The translations under genes and the position numbers were made by a program. This document shows, one piece after another, positions 1 to 6,136 of a DNA stretch of 8,558 bases (the first letter of the stretch is position 1; each line of letters starts with the position of its first letter). The notes beneath the pieces were generated by a model. It was given only the letters and a program-made list of their open reading frames with translations. It had not been told where the DNA came from and did no database searches. Origin of the DNA: Gammaproteobacteria bacterium (GTDB taxonomy: Bacteria > Pseudomonadota > Gammaproteobacteria > UBA9339); the NCBI GenBank assembly GCA_018814965.1, contig JAHIYS010000189.1, positions 1 to 8,558 of the forward strand, given 5' to 3'.

Positions 1-488
1 CAAATGCGAAATTTTCGTTGGCAGTTAAACAACAAAAGCGCTAAGGGCGGCCATACAAGCGCACTAACCATAGCCCCGCCTAAAATAGACCAGATATCAC
101 AATAATTCCCCGTATAAACTTGGATTAAAAATAGTAATATTTGATATATCGATATCAAACAAAAAATAACTAGAGCAGTTTTTAAAAAACCAAGGGGCAA
201 GATCTTTTGACGAAATTTTATAATACAAAAAACCACAAAAACTAATCCTAAAGAGTGTGTGCCAATAGTTGTGTTATATACAATATCAAGAAAAATGCCA
301 ATACAAGTCGCGGCCCCAACGTTTATATACTGCGGCATCATTAAGGCCCAATATAACAATATCAACACAACCCAAAGCGAACCCAACCAATTAAGACCTA
401 ACGGCAGCTGCAAAAACATCAAAACCAAGCCCCCAAAAAAGCTTAGCGAGATTATAAACCATCTTTTTATTGCTGACGAAAAAACCAC
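1..488 (-). CDS. mreD: Rod shape-determining protein MreD (runs to window edge)
   Basis: MreD is an inner-membrane subunit of the elongasome that works with MreC, MreB, RodA and PBP2 in lateral wall synthesis. This frame starts at a GTG (488-486) preceded by AGAAGAGG seven bases upstream. Further upstream the frame is closed by TAG and TGA, so GTG is the best start. The product is very hydrophobic with about five membrane segments (roughly residues 11-30, 37-50, 55-70, 78-92, 103-124 and 134-154, some short). It matches the MreD pattern: a basic-Trp start (KRW, residues 8-10), LLYW (44-47), then P-x-x-x-NVG (52-58), a LD pair (67-68) and TxG-x-H (74-78). By the last base 162 codons are read, the length of E. 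coli MreD, and the next two bases are TG, so a TGA stop may lie one base outside the window. It follows mreC by 91 bp and is probably co-transcribed. Identification rests on topology, these motifs and position. Confidence 0.88.
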   Translation of the reverse strand, partial: MVFSSAIKRWFIISLSFFGGLVLMFLQLPLGLNWLGSLWVVLILLYWALMMPQYINVGAATCIGIFLDIVYNTTIGTHSLGLVFVVFCIIKFRQKILPLGFLKTALVIFCLISIYQILLFLIQVYTGNYCDIWSILGGAMVSALVWPPLALLLFNCQRKFRI

Positions 489-579
489 CTTTAAACCTCT
501 TCTTAGTTTAAACTAAAAATCTCACAATTTTCTTGTTGCCATAAAATGGTCAACCAAATATTAGCACTCAATAAAATCT

Positions 580-1440
580 TTATGCTCTCTTTTTAACCTG
601 TTTTTTCACCGACTTTTTTATCTTATCTGGCAAATCTGGCCAAACCAAAATAACATGAGATCCTATATTCATCTGAGCCTTAGGAACAACCAAAACCCTC
701 ATAAAACGTTCCCCGGTTATATGCTTAATATCTTTTACTATACCAACTTGAAATCCTGCAGGAAAAAGATTTTCGATTCCTGATGTCACTAAAGAATCGC
801 CTACTTTTATATCAGCAGTTTCAGGAATATTTACCAACTCTAAAAATTTTCCGCCCCCCATACCAAGAGCTATTGTTTGCATCCTGTTTCTAACCACCAT
901 AACTGGGATAGCGCTTTTTTTATTACTAATAAGAAGTGCCTTGCTCATATTGGATTCAACTAAAATGACCTGGCCTAACAAACCATGAGCATCAAATACT
1001 GGCTGCCCCACATATACACCCTGTTGCCTTCCTTTATTGATTGTTATTTTTTGACTAAGATTATCTGGCTCCGACATGATAATCTCAGCTGACAAAACCT
1101 TACCTTTAATCTGTTGAGAACTATACAACAATGCTCGTAATTGAGAATTTTCTTTTTCTAAAAACTCCAATCTCTGTAACTTTGCATTAATAAGCAATAA
1201 CTCAGAAGAAAGGGATCTGTTTTCCTGAAGCACCGCCTGCTTACTTTTTAAATTAACCGCCAAAGAACGTGTTAAATCTAAAGGCCAGTTAATCACATAT
1301 TGAATTGGAATAGCGACAAATGATAGTTTAGAACGCATAGCATTAAAACAGTGAAACTGATGATCACAAAAAAGCAAAATCAAAGATAGTGCAATTAAAA
1401 TAATTGCCCTTCCCCCTTGAGAAGATTTTTTACTAAACAT
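580..1440 (-). CDS. mreC: Rod shape-determining protein MreC
   Basis: MreC is a bitopic inner-membrane protein whose periplasmic domain binds and activates PBP2 and links it to MreB and MreD. The 286 residues give a short basic cytoplasmic start (FSKK), one membrane helix (about 12-26), an alpha-helical coiled coil (about 65-108, with QENRSLSSELLLINAKLQRL and EKENSQLRALL), and the double beta-barrel domain (about 115-268). Typical family residues include INKG (134-137), GQPVFD (145-150), GLLGQV (153-158) and GDSLVTSGIENLFPAGFQVG (214-233). The tail 272-286 is strongly basic rather than proline-rich as in E. coli, and the protein is shorter than the 367-residue E. coli form. I prefer the ATG at 1440, which puts Phe-Ser in register with E. 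coli MreC. An in-frame TTG at 1461 would add seven residues. Neither start has an ideally spaced ribosome site: GGAG lies 15 bases before the ATG. Confidence 0.95.
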   Translation of the reverse strand: MFSKKSSQGGRAIILIALSLILLFCDHQFHCFNAMRSKLSFVAIPIQYVINWPLDLTRSLAVNLKSKQAVLQENRSLSSELLLINAKLQRLEFLEKENSQLRALLYSSQQIKGKVLSAEIIMSEPDNLSQKITINKGRQQGVYVGQPVFDAHGLLGQVILVESNMSKALLISNKKSAIPVMVVRNRMQTIALGMGGGKFLELVNIPETADIKVGDSLVTSGIENLFPAGFQVGIVKDIKHITGERFMRVLVVPKAQMNIGSHVILVWPDLPDKIKKSVKKQVKKRA

Positions 1441-1510
1441 TTTTTTGATAAAAATCTCCAACTTTAAAGATCAAATCTCATCCGTTTTGAATTAACCACC
1501 GCAATTAACT

Positions 1511-1540
1511 ATTATATAGGCATATTTTCATGCCGTCATT
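1511..1540 (-). promoter_or_regulatory. Possible mreC promoter (-10 TATAAT)
   Basis: The minus strand reads a perfect TATAAT (1516 to 1511) about 70 bases before the mreC ATG. The bases at -35 spacing (around 1534-1540, AATGAC/ATGACG) match TTGACA poorly. An AT-rich genome produces chance TATAAT often, so this is a candidate only; if real it would let mreCD be transcribed independently of mreB. Confidence 0.35.
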
Positions 1541-1553
1541 AAGAAGCCGTCGC

Positions 1554-1575
1554 TTCGTGCCAGATGAAGCACGAA
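1554..1575. repeat. Perfect 7-bp stem hairpin in mreB-mreC spacer
   Basis: TTCGTGC (1554-1560) and GCACGAA (1569-1575) are exact inverted copies around an 8-base loop. No poly-T follows in either orientation, so it is not a standard terminator. It could be part of a decayed palindromic repeat or an mRNA processing or stability element between mreB and mreC. Confidence 0.6.
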
Positions 1576-1685
1576 TTTGATACAGAAATAAAAAAATTTA
1601 CATCATGCTATCCATTTCTTCGTGTTGCTAGCAACCCAATACATCTGAATAGTTAAAAGCTAAACTTAAAGTATAATTTACCTGA

Positions 1686-1701
1686 TTGCCATGCGTGGCA
1701 A
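1686..1701. repeat. Perfect 6-bp stem hairpin just after mreB
   Basis: TTGCCA (1686-1691) and TGGCAA (1696-1701) pair around a 4-base loop, 44 bases past the mreB stop. On the minus strand the T-rich stretch lies before the stem rather than after it, so it does not have intrinsic terminator form for mreB. It may protect the 3' end of the mreB message. Confidence 0.55.
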
Positions 1702-1744
1702 AAATAACACTGCCTCGCTTATAATACAAAACTCATTATCTTTA

Positions 1745-2791
1745 CTAGTCACGACCAAAAAAATCTGAATTGCCGGTAGCATCGAGCATTTCCAAAGCTT
1801 TACCACCACCACGCGCAACACAGGTCAAAGGATCATCAGCAACAATCACTGGCAAACCTGTCTCTTCCATCAATAAACGATCTAAGTCAGTAAGCAAAGC
1901 TCCACCGCCAGTTAAAACAATACCACGTTCAGCAATATCTGAAGCTAACTCAGGCGGAGCTTGCTCTAAAGCTGCACGTACTGCACCAACAACTCCAGAT
2001 AAAGATTCCTGCAAAGCTTCTAAAACCTCATTACTGTTTAAAGTAAAGCTTCGTGGAATTCCTTCAGCAATATTACGCCCTCGTATTTCGATCTCGCGAA
2101 CTATATTTCCCGGATAAGCAGTACCAATCTCTTGTTTAATACGCTCAGCCGTACTCTCACCGATTAAACTGCCGTAATTACGTCTTATGTAACTAATAAT
2201 GGCTTCATCAAAACGATCACCACCAATTCGAACTGATTGCGAATATACAATGCCACTCAATGAAATAATCGCCACTTCAGAAGTACCGCCACCAATATCA
2301 ACCACCATACAACCATTAGCTTTATCAATCGGCAAACCTGCTCCTATGGCTGCGGCCATTGGTTCTTCAAGCAAATAAACGTCTCTTGCACCAGCACCCA
2401 ATGCAGACTCTTTGATTGCTCGTCTTTCCACTTGTGTAGAACCACATGGTACTCCAACTAAAACTCGAGGACTTGGACGTAAGAAATATTTAGTTTCATG
2501 AACCTTATGAATAAAGTGTTGTAACATTTTTTCAGTTACATAAAAATCAGCGATCACACCATCTTTAAGAGGTCTAATAGCTGAAATATTACCAGGCGTA
2601 CGACCTAACATTCTTTTAGCTTCTAAACCCACAGCAAGCACGCTGCTTTGACCACCACCCTCATGACGTACCGCTACAACTGAAGGTTCATTTAATACAA
2701 TCCCTTTATCGCGCATATAAATAAGCGTGTTAGCAGTACCTAAATCAATTGACATATCTGTAGAAAACAATCCGCGAAGTTTCTTGAACAT
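1745..2791 (-). CDS. mreB: Rod shape-determining protein MreB, actin homologue
   Basis: MreB forms ATP-dependent antiparallel double filaments on the inner membrane that orient the wall-elongation machinery. The 348 residues are essentially the length of the E. coli protein (347). Visible features in order: an amphipathic membrane-binding N-terminus (FKKLRGLF); the phosphate-1 loop SIDLGTANTLIY (14-25); VGVPCGSTQVERRAIKESA (112-130); EEPMAAAIGAGLP (142-154); the phosphate-2 loop VVDIGGGTSEVAI (163-175); RIGGDRFDEAI (188-198); and the adenosine motif VLTGGGALLTDLD (292-304). All nucleotide-contact motifs are intact. The ATG at 2791 is supported by an AGGGTGGA ribosome site a few bases upstream. 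It is first of the leftward mreB-mreC-mreD cluster and diverges from udp. Confidence 0.99.
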   Translation of the reverse strand: MFKKLRGLFSTDMSIDLGTANTLIYMRDKGIVLNEPSVVAVRHEGGGQSSVLAVGLEAKRMLGRTPGNISAIRPLKDGVIADFYVTEKMLQHFIHKVHETKYFLRPSPRVLVGVPCGSTQVERRAIKESALGAGARDVYLLEEPMAAAIGAGLPIDKANGCMVVDIGGGTSEVAIISLSGIVYSQSVRIGGDRFDEAIISYIRRNYGSLIGESTAERIKQEIGTAYPGNIVREIEIRGRNIAEGIPRSFTLNSNEVLEALQESLSGVVGAVRAALEQAPPELASDIAERGIVLTGGGALLTDLDRLLMEETGLPVIVADDPLTCVARGGGKALEMLDATGNSDFFGRD

Positions 2792-3075
2792 AAATCCACC
2801 CTGAATGAGATAAATAATTTGTTAACTAATGTAGCTTAAATTTTCAAAATTTTAAATAGCTATTTTAAAGAATACTCATATAAAACCAACAAAATTAGCA
2901 GATCTATCTGTCTAATAACGGTTCTTTTTGATTAAACCAAAATTAATCTATTTTTTTATTATTAATCAATGTGTTATGGTATTTATCACTAATTTCATAA
3001 ACAACATTGTTTAATTCACGATCAGGCTCTACAATTACCGCAATCAACATAAACCTAAACACTGTGAGGAAAACC
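2792..3075. promoter_or_regulatory. Divergent mreB/udp intergenic region
   Basis: This 284-bp, very AT-rich region must hold the promoters for both directions. For mreB, a weak candidate on the minus strand is TTGGTT (2889 to 2884) with TAAAAT (2867 to 2862), spacing 16; it overlaps a perfect 12-bp palindrome AAATAGCTATTT (2854-2865) that could be an operator or chance. For udp I found no convincing -35/-10 pair; TATGGT at 2975-2980 is the nearest -10-like word. GATTAA and TTAATC around 2930-2948, followed by seven T, form a weak AT-only hairpin. The udp reading frame stays open upstream of its ATG, but the strong ribosome site marks the real start. Confidence 0.4.
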
Positions 3076-3879
3076 ATGATAAAACAAGCCAAACCCAATG
3101 AAATTCAATACCATATAGGCCTCTCAAAAAACATGATCAAAAATGCCGAGTATGTTGTTTTGCCTGGCGATCCTAAACGCTCTGAATCGATTGCAAAAAT
3201 CTTTGATCCTAATGCTATATTGTTAGCAGATTCACGAGAACATGCCTCATACCTTGCAAACTTCCATGGACATAGCATATTAGTTTGCTCAACGGGATTA
3301 GGGGCTCCAAATGTTGGGATAACAATAGAAGAACTAGCTGTGATTGGCTTGAAATACTACTTACGCGTCGGTACCTGTGGAGCTATTCAACCATCCATAG
3401 AATTAGGAGATGTTATAATCAGCACCGCGAGCGTTAGACTCGATGGCGCATCAAAAGACTATGCTCCCGTAGAATATCCTGCCGTTTCCTCATTTGAATT
3501 TACTCAAGATATTATTGAGGGAGCGAAAAAATCCAAAGCACCTTTTCACGTTGGTATCACTGCTTCAACTGATACTTTCTGGCAAGCGCAAGAGCGTTAT
3601 GATAGCTATACCGGTTATATACTACGCAGTAAACAAGGAGCTATGAAAGAATGGCGCGCCCTTAATGTACTCAACTTTGAGATGGAATCTTCTGCCCTAT
3701 TCGTTATGGCATCTGTTATGAGATTACATGCTGCTTGTATTACTGGAGTTGTCGCCAAACGGGTTGAATCAGAAAAAGTCTCTCTAGATACAAAAAAGGG
3801 AGCTGCGAAATCAAATTGGGAAAAGATAGCTCTAGATGGTATTTACAAGAGCATGAAAAGACGAGGATTAATTAAGTAA
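3076..3879 (+). CDS. udp: Uridine phosphorylase
   Basis: This cytoplasmic pyrimidine-salvage enzyme converts uridine plus phosphate to uracil plus ribose-1-phosphate. The 267 residues align along their length with E. coli Udp. Known ligand residues are all recognisable: His13 in YHIGL, Gly31 and Arg35 in PGDPKR, Arg54 in DSREH, Arg97 and Thr100 in LRVGTCGAIQP, the uridine-type RLDGAS (121-126), the uracil-binding Gln172 and Arg174 in QERYD, Glu202-Met203-Glu204 in FEMES, and Arg229 in AKRVESE. The Q-E-R insertion separates Udp from purine phosphorylases such as DeoD. The frame opens further upstream (ATG-like start possible at 3007), but the ATG at 3076 has GAGGA with a 5-base spacer, and translation from it begins close to the family N-terminus. 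It is the first gene of the rightward group, 55 bp before miaB. Compared with E. coli (253 aa) it is slightly longer at both ends. Confidence 0.96.
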   Translation: MIKQAKPNEIQYHIGLSKNMIKNAEYVVLPGDPKRSESIAKIFDPNAILLADSREHASYLANFHGHSILVCSTGLGAPNVGITIEELAVIGLKYYLRVGTCGAIQPSIELGDVIISTASVRLDGASKDYAPVEYPAVSSFEFTQDIIEGAKKSKAPFHVGITASTDTFWQAQERYDSYTGYILRSKQGAMKEWRALNVLNFEMESSALFVMASVMRLHAACITGVVAKRVESEKVSLDTKKGAAKSNWEKIALDGIYKSMKRRGLIK

Positions 3880-3889
3880 AGCAGCAGAT

Positions 3890-3916
3890 ATAAGCACAAG
3901 CTTTAGCTTGCGTTAT
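3890..3916. repeat. Hairpin between udp and miaB
   Basis: CAAGC and GCTTG around a TTTA loop (about 3897-3910) form the core of an imperfect longer stem reaching from ATAAGC to GCGTTAT. No T-run follows, so it lacks terminator form. It lies directly before the miaB ribosome site and could attenuate or punctuate the udp-miaB transcript. Confidence 0.45.
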
Positions 3917-3934
3917 ATAATCGCAGGGTAAAGC

Positions 3935-5287
3935 ATGCAACTAACAGTTAACTCCACAGCATTAAAAAATATGCAAAAAAAAGTATTTATAAAATCGTTC
4001 GGCTGCCAAATGAATGAATATGATTCAGCAAAGATTGCTGATCTTCTAGCAATGGCACATGGTTTTATTACCACCGAAAACCCAGATAATGCTGATTTAA
4101 TAGTGTTAAACACTTGTTCTATACGTGAAAAAGCATCAGAGAAAGTATTTTCCGACCTTGGTCGACTGCGATCCCTCAAAAAGAAAAATCCTAACCTTAT
4201 TTTGGCAGTAGGCGGCTGTGTCTCGGTACAAGAACAAACTAATATTTTTCAGCGTGCGCCATACGTTAATATTGTCTTTGGCCCACAAACATTACACCGC
4301 TTACCAAAAATGTATGAGCGTGCATGTAAAAAAGAAAAACGCATTATAGACACCTCGTCGCCTCAAATTGAAAAATTTGACTATCTCCCTCCCCCTTCAC
4401 AAACAGGACCAATCGCTTATGTATCGATTATAGAAGGATGTAATAAATTTTGTAGCTACTGCATTGTCCCTTATACTCGTGGGCGCGAAGTAAGCCGTAA
4501 AATGGATGATATTATTTCTGAAGTCAAAAACCTAATAGCCAAAGGAGCAAAAGAGATAAATCTCTTAGGACAAACTGTAAACGCCTATTATGACTCTACT
4601 AACAATTCTAACTTATCCACACTTATTCATGAAATAGCAAAAATGGTTGATATAAAACGGATCCGATTTACCACCTCTCATCCAGCAGAATTTACTGATG
4701 ATTTATTTAATGTATTCGCCAATGAACCAAAACTAGTCAACCACATTCACCTACCCGTTCAAAGCGGATCCAATCGGATTTTAAAATTAATGCGCCGCGG
4801 TTATACTAGTGAAGAATATCAAGATATTATAACTAAATTACGTAAAATTAGGCCTAATATCGTTGTCTCAACCGATTTTATTGTAGGATTCCCCACTGAA
4901 ACTGATGAAGATTTTGCCGCCACAATGGATATAGTACAAAAAATCAACTTTGATGCTTCTTTTACTTTTATTTATAGCCCTAGACCGAATACACCAGCAG
5001 CAAAAATGGAAGATAATATAACGCTATCACAAAAAAAAGAACGTTTATCAATCCTCCAAAACCAACTTGGGATCCAAACACGGCAACATAGTAAAAACAT
5101 GATAGGCACCATCCAAAAGATCTTAGTAACAGATCATGCCAAGAAATATCCTGATCAATTCTCCGGAAGAACAGAAAGCAACCGCATTGTTAATTTTATT
5201 GGTTCTGAAAACATCCTAGGTAAAATTGTAGGAGTTAAAATAACTGAAGCTCTAACAAACTCACTTCGCGGAGAACTTTATGAGTAG
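3935..5287 (+). CDS. miaB: tRNA-2-methylthio-N6-dimethylallyladenosine synthase MiaB
   Basis: MiaB is a radical-SAM methylthiotransferase that converts i6A37 to ms2i6A37 in tRNAs reading UNN codons, using two [4Fe-4S] clusters. The N-terminal UPF0004 domain carries three cluster-binding cysteines: Cys24 (SFGCQMNEYDS), Cys61 (NTCSIREKASEK) and Cys95 (GGCVSVQE). The radical-SAM cysteines follow as Cys169, Cys173 and Cys176 in EGCNKFCSYCIVPYTRGRE, then typical stretches such as LLGQTVNAY (210-218), HLPVQSGSNRIL (272-283), STDFIVGFPTET (312-323) and YSPRPNTPAA (347-356). The TRAM-like RNA-binding domain covers about 383-448. At 450 aa the length is normal. I chose the ATG at 3935 because AGGG lies six bases upstream; the ATG at 3971 has no ribosome site, though it would begin nearer the conserved region. 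The residues NMQKKVFIKSFGC and NTCSIREKASEKVF, with REVSR, favour MiaB over RimO or MtaB. The usual gammaproteobacterial neighbours ybeZ and ybeY do not follow. Confidence 0.97.
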   Translation: MQLTVNSTALKNMQKKVFIKSFGCQMNEYDSAKIADLLAMAHGFITTENPDNADLIVLNTCSIREKASEKVFSDLGRLRSLKKKNPNLILAVGGCVSVQEQTNIFQRAPYVNIVFGPQTLHRLPKMYERACKKEKRIIDTSSPQIEKFDYLPPPSQTGPIAYVSIIEGCNKFCSYCIVPYTRGREVSRKMDDIISEVKNLIAKGAKEINLLGQTVNAYYDSTNNSNLSTLIHEIAKMVDIKRIRFTTSHPAEFTDDLFNVFANEPKLVNHIHLPVQSGSNRILKLMRRGYTSEEYQDIITKLRKIRPNIVVSTDFIVGFPTETDEDFAATMDIVQKINFDASFTFIYSPRPNTPAAKMEDNITLSQKKERLSILQNQLGIQTRQHSKNMIGTIQKILVTDHAKKYPDQFSGRTESNRIVNFIGSENILGKIVGVKITEALTNSLRGELYE

Positions 5288-5354
5288 AGGGATCATAAAA
5301 AATCAATGGGTTGTGGCTAAATTACCCTATTTTCTAAGCAAATCATCATTTTAA
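5280..5354 (+). CDS. Possible 24-aa small ORF overlapping the miaB stop
   Basis: An ATG at 5280 overlaps the end of miaB (ATGAGTAG, where TAG is the miaB stop) and opens a 24-codon frame ending in TAA at 5352-5354. It is preceded by GGAG (5270-5273) with a 6-base spacer, a well-formed ribosome site lying inside the miaB end, as in translationally coupled pairs. The peptide begins MSRGIIKNQW and ends KSSF, is mildly basic, and I recognise no family. It could be a real small protein, the remnant of a lost downstream gene, or chance, since GGAG here also encodes conserved MiaB C-terminal residues. Confidence 0.3.
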   Translation: MSRGIIKNQWVVAKLPYFLSKSSF

Positions 5355-5374
5355 AACAATAAGTTATCTATCTA

Positions 5375-5403
5375 TTGCCCGCTTCCATCTAAGCAGGTAT
5401 ACT
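5375..5403 (+). promoter_or_regulatory. rpmE promoter, sigma70 type
   Basis: TTGCCC (5375-5380, four of six matches to TTGACA) and TATACT (5398-5403, five of six to TATAAT) are separated by exactly 17 bases. It is the best promoter in the window. A start near 5410 would leave a leader of roughly 50 bases before rpmE. Confidence 0.75.
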
Positions 5404-5458
5404 CTCGGCTCATAATTTAACTAATATTCACCTTAATTTTATATTTTGAGATACGAAC

Positions 5459-5701
5459 ATGAAAGCAGATATTCACCCTAAGTATAACGAAGTAAAAGTT
5501 GTTTGCAGCTGTGGCAATACCTTTGTCACCCGCTCAACTGTAAATAAAGACACATTGAATGTGGAAATATGTGCTAGCTGCCATCCGTTTTATACTGGCA
5601 AACAAAAAGTAATGGATACAGCTGGACGTGTAGAAAAATTCCAGAAAAAATACAGCAATCCTAAAAGCTCTGCTACCAAAACCAAAGCAGACAAAAGCTA
5701 A
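5459..5701 (+). CDS. rpmE: 50S ribosomal protein L31, zinc-binding form
   Basis: L31 is a small protein of the large subunit that bridges to the 30S head. The 80 residues contain MKADIHPKY (1-9), the VVCSCGNTF motif (15-23) and EICASCHPFYTGKQK (36-50), typical of the family. Cys16, Cys18, Cys38 and Cys41 form the complete CxC...CxxC zinc site of the C+ form. This distinguishes it from the zinc-free YkgM type. The tail after residue 66 is Lys/Ser/Thr-rich and somewhat longer than in E. coli (70 aa). The gene is a monocistronic unit: a good promoter upstream, a good terminator 30 bases past the stop. The ribosome site is weak (GAG about ten bases upstream). E. coli rpmE is known to be autoregulated by L31 through its leader; whether this short AU-rich leader does the same cannot be seen. 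Confidence 0.98.
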   Translation: MKADIHPKYNEVKVVCSCGNTFVTRSTVNKDTLNVEICASCHPFYTGKQKVMDTAGRVEKFQKKYSNPKSSATKTKADKS

Positions 5702-5730
5702 AATACATCAATAATATTCATCATTATGGA

Positions 5731-5765
5731 TACCGTAGACTAACGTCTGCGGTACTATTTGTTTG
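5731..5765 (+). terminator. Intrinsic terminator of rpmE
   Basis: TACCGTAGAC (5731-5740) and GTCTGCGGTA (5745-5754) pair over ten positions with a single G-U wobble around the loop TAAC, followed by a T-rich tail (CTATTTGTTT). It starts 30 bases after the rpmE stop, so it is well placed to end that transcript. Confidence 0.85.
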
Positions 5766-5814
5766 TGTGTAAAGAAAACCAAATTATGGGAATACTGAAA
5801 TCTGAACAAAAATT

Positions 5815-5909
5815 GTCATTTTGAACTTACAAAGCAAACGTGAAATCTAGAAATATATTTAAATCAAGGTATTTTTAGATTGCTTCGTCGCTACGCTTCT
5901 CGCAATGAC
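5815..5909. repeat. 95-bp imperfect inverted-repeat element (MITE-like)
   Basis: The element begins GTCATT and ends AATGAC. The left arm (5815-5849) ends AAATCTA and the right arm (5876-5909) begins TAGATT; between these exact ends the arms match at roughly 60% of positions, around an AT-rich centre of about 26 bases. The right arm, with GCTTCGTCGCTACGCTTCTCGC, resembles words of dispersed palindromic repeats known from many low-GC intracellular proteobacteria. There is no coding capacity, so if mobile it would need a transposase from elsewhere. Confidence 0.6.
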
Positions 5910-6010
5910 CGATTTAACATCGGACCGAGATTTATTGTATCTCTCTTAACAAAGGGTCACCTTATGATTTTCAACAAAAAGCTCAGACTTCAGACTTTGG
6001 TAGTCTAATT

Positions 6011-6071
6011 ATAAATTTAACCAACAAATAACAATTGAGATACAATATATTACTTTCAGATTTTGATGTTG
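6011..6071 (+). repeat. Decayed upstream copy of the queA start region
   Basis: These 61 bases match 6137-6197 at a constant offset of 126 bases with no gaps; I count 11 mismatches, so about 82% identity. The intact copy includes the queA start codon and first eight codons. Here the start ATG is ATA (6047-6049), while the following 18 bases, TTACTTTCAGATTTTGAT, are identical until a G replaces T at 6068. The frame from ATA stays open through the palindrome to TAA at 6152-6154. This is a duplication, not chance similarity. Confidence 0.85.
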
Positions 6072-6101
6072 TCATCCAGCGGCGAAGACCGCGGGATCCA
6101 G
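6071..6101. repeat. GC-rich palindromic repeat inserted next to queA start copy
   Basis: ATCCAGCGG (6074-6082) pairs with CCGCGGGAT (6089-6097) over nine positions with one mismatch around CGAAGA. Flanking GTC and CCAGGA complete a GTCATCC...GGATCCAGG layout seen in dispersed palindromic repeats of Rickettsia-like and Legionella-like genomes. Its GC content stands out sharply against its surroundings. It starts exactly where the decayed queA copy ends. Confidence 0.65.
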
Positions 6102-6136
6102 GACGCAAGATTTTCAGATTGCAACAGCTCCAGAAC

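Larger units (their letters stand above)
1441..1744. other. mreB-mreC spacer with hairpins and possible internal promoter
   Basis: About 300 bp separate the mreB stop from mreC, longer than usual for this operon, and I see no credible gene in it. It contains a near-consensus TATAAT on the minus strand, a 7-bp perfect hairpin at 1554-1575, a 6-bp perfect hairpin at 1686-1701, and at 1535-1560 a stretch resembling the GTCATT...CGTCGCTTCG repeat words found again near 5880-5909. Neither hairpin is followed by a T-run in the direction of mreB transcription, so no intrinsic terminator of mreB is evident and read-through into mreC remains possible. Confidence 0.6.

Noticed and set aside
259..516. 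Plus-strand open frame opposite mreD
   Set aside because: It lies antisense to the recognisable MreD sequence, has no ribosome site or family resemblance, and is explained as a shadow.
501..542. ATG at 542-540 as an upstream start for mreD
   Set aside because: It is in the mreD frame, but TGA and TAG interrupt before the GTG at 488, which has its own ribosome site and gives the normal family length.
1686..1701. Hairpin after mreB as an intrinsic terminator
   Set aside because: In the direction of mreB transcription the T-rich stretch precedes the stem; no T-run follows it.
1770..2117. Plus-strand open frame opposite mreB
   Set aside because: Entirely antisense to the conserved C-terminal half of mreB, with low-complexity Ser/Pro/Lys content typical of an antisense shadow.
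3916..3921. TATAAT upstream of miaB
   Set aside because: The start point would fall at about 3928, at the ribosome site, leaving no usable leader, and no -35 is visible at the right spacing.
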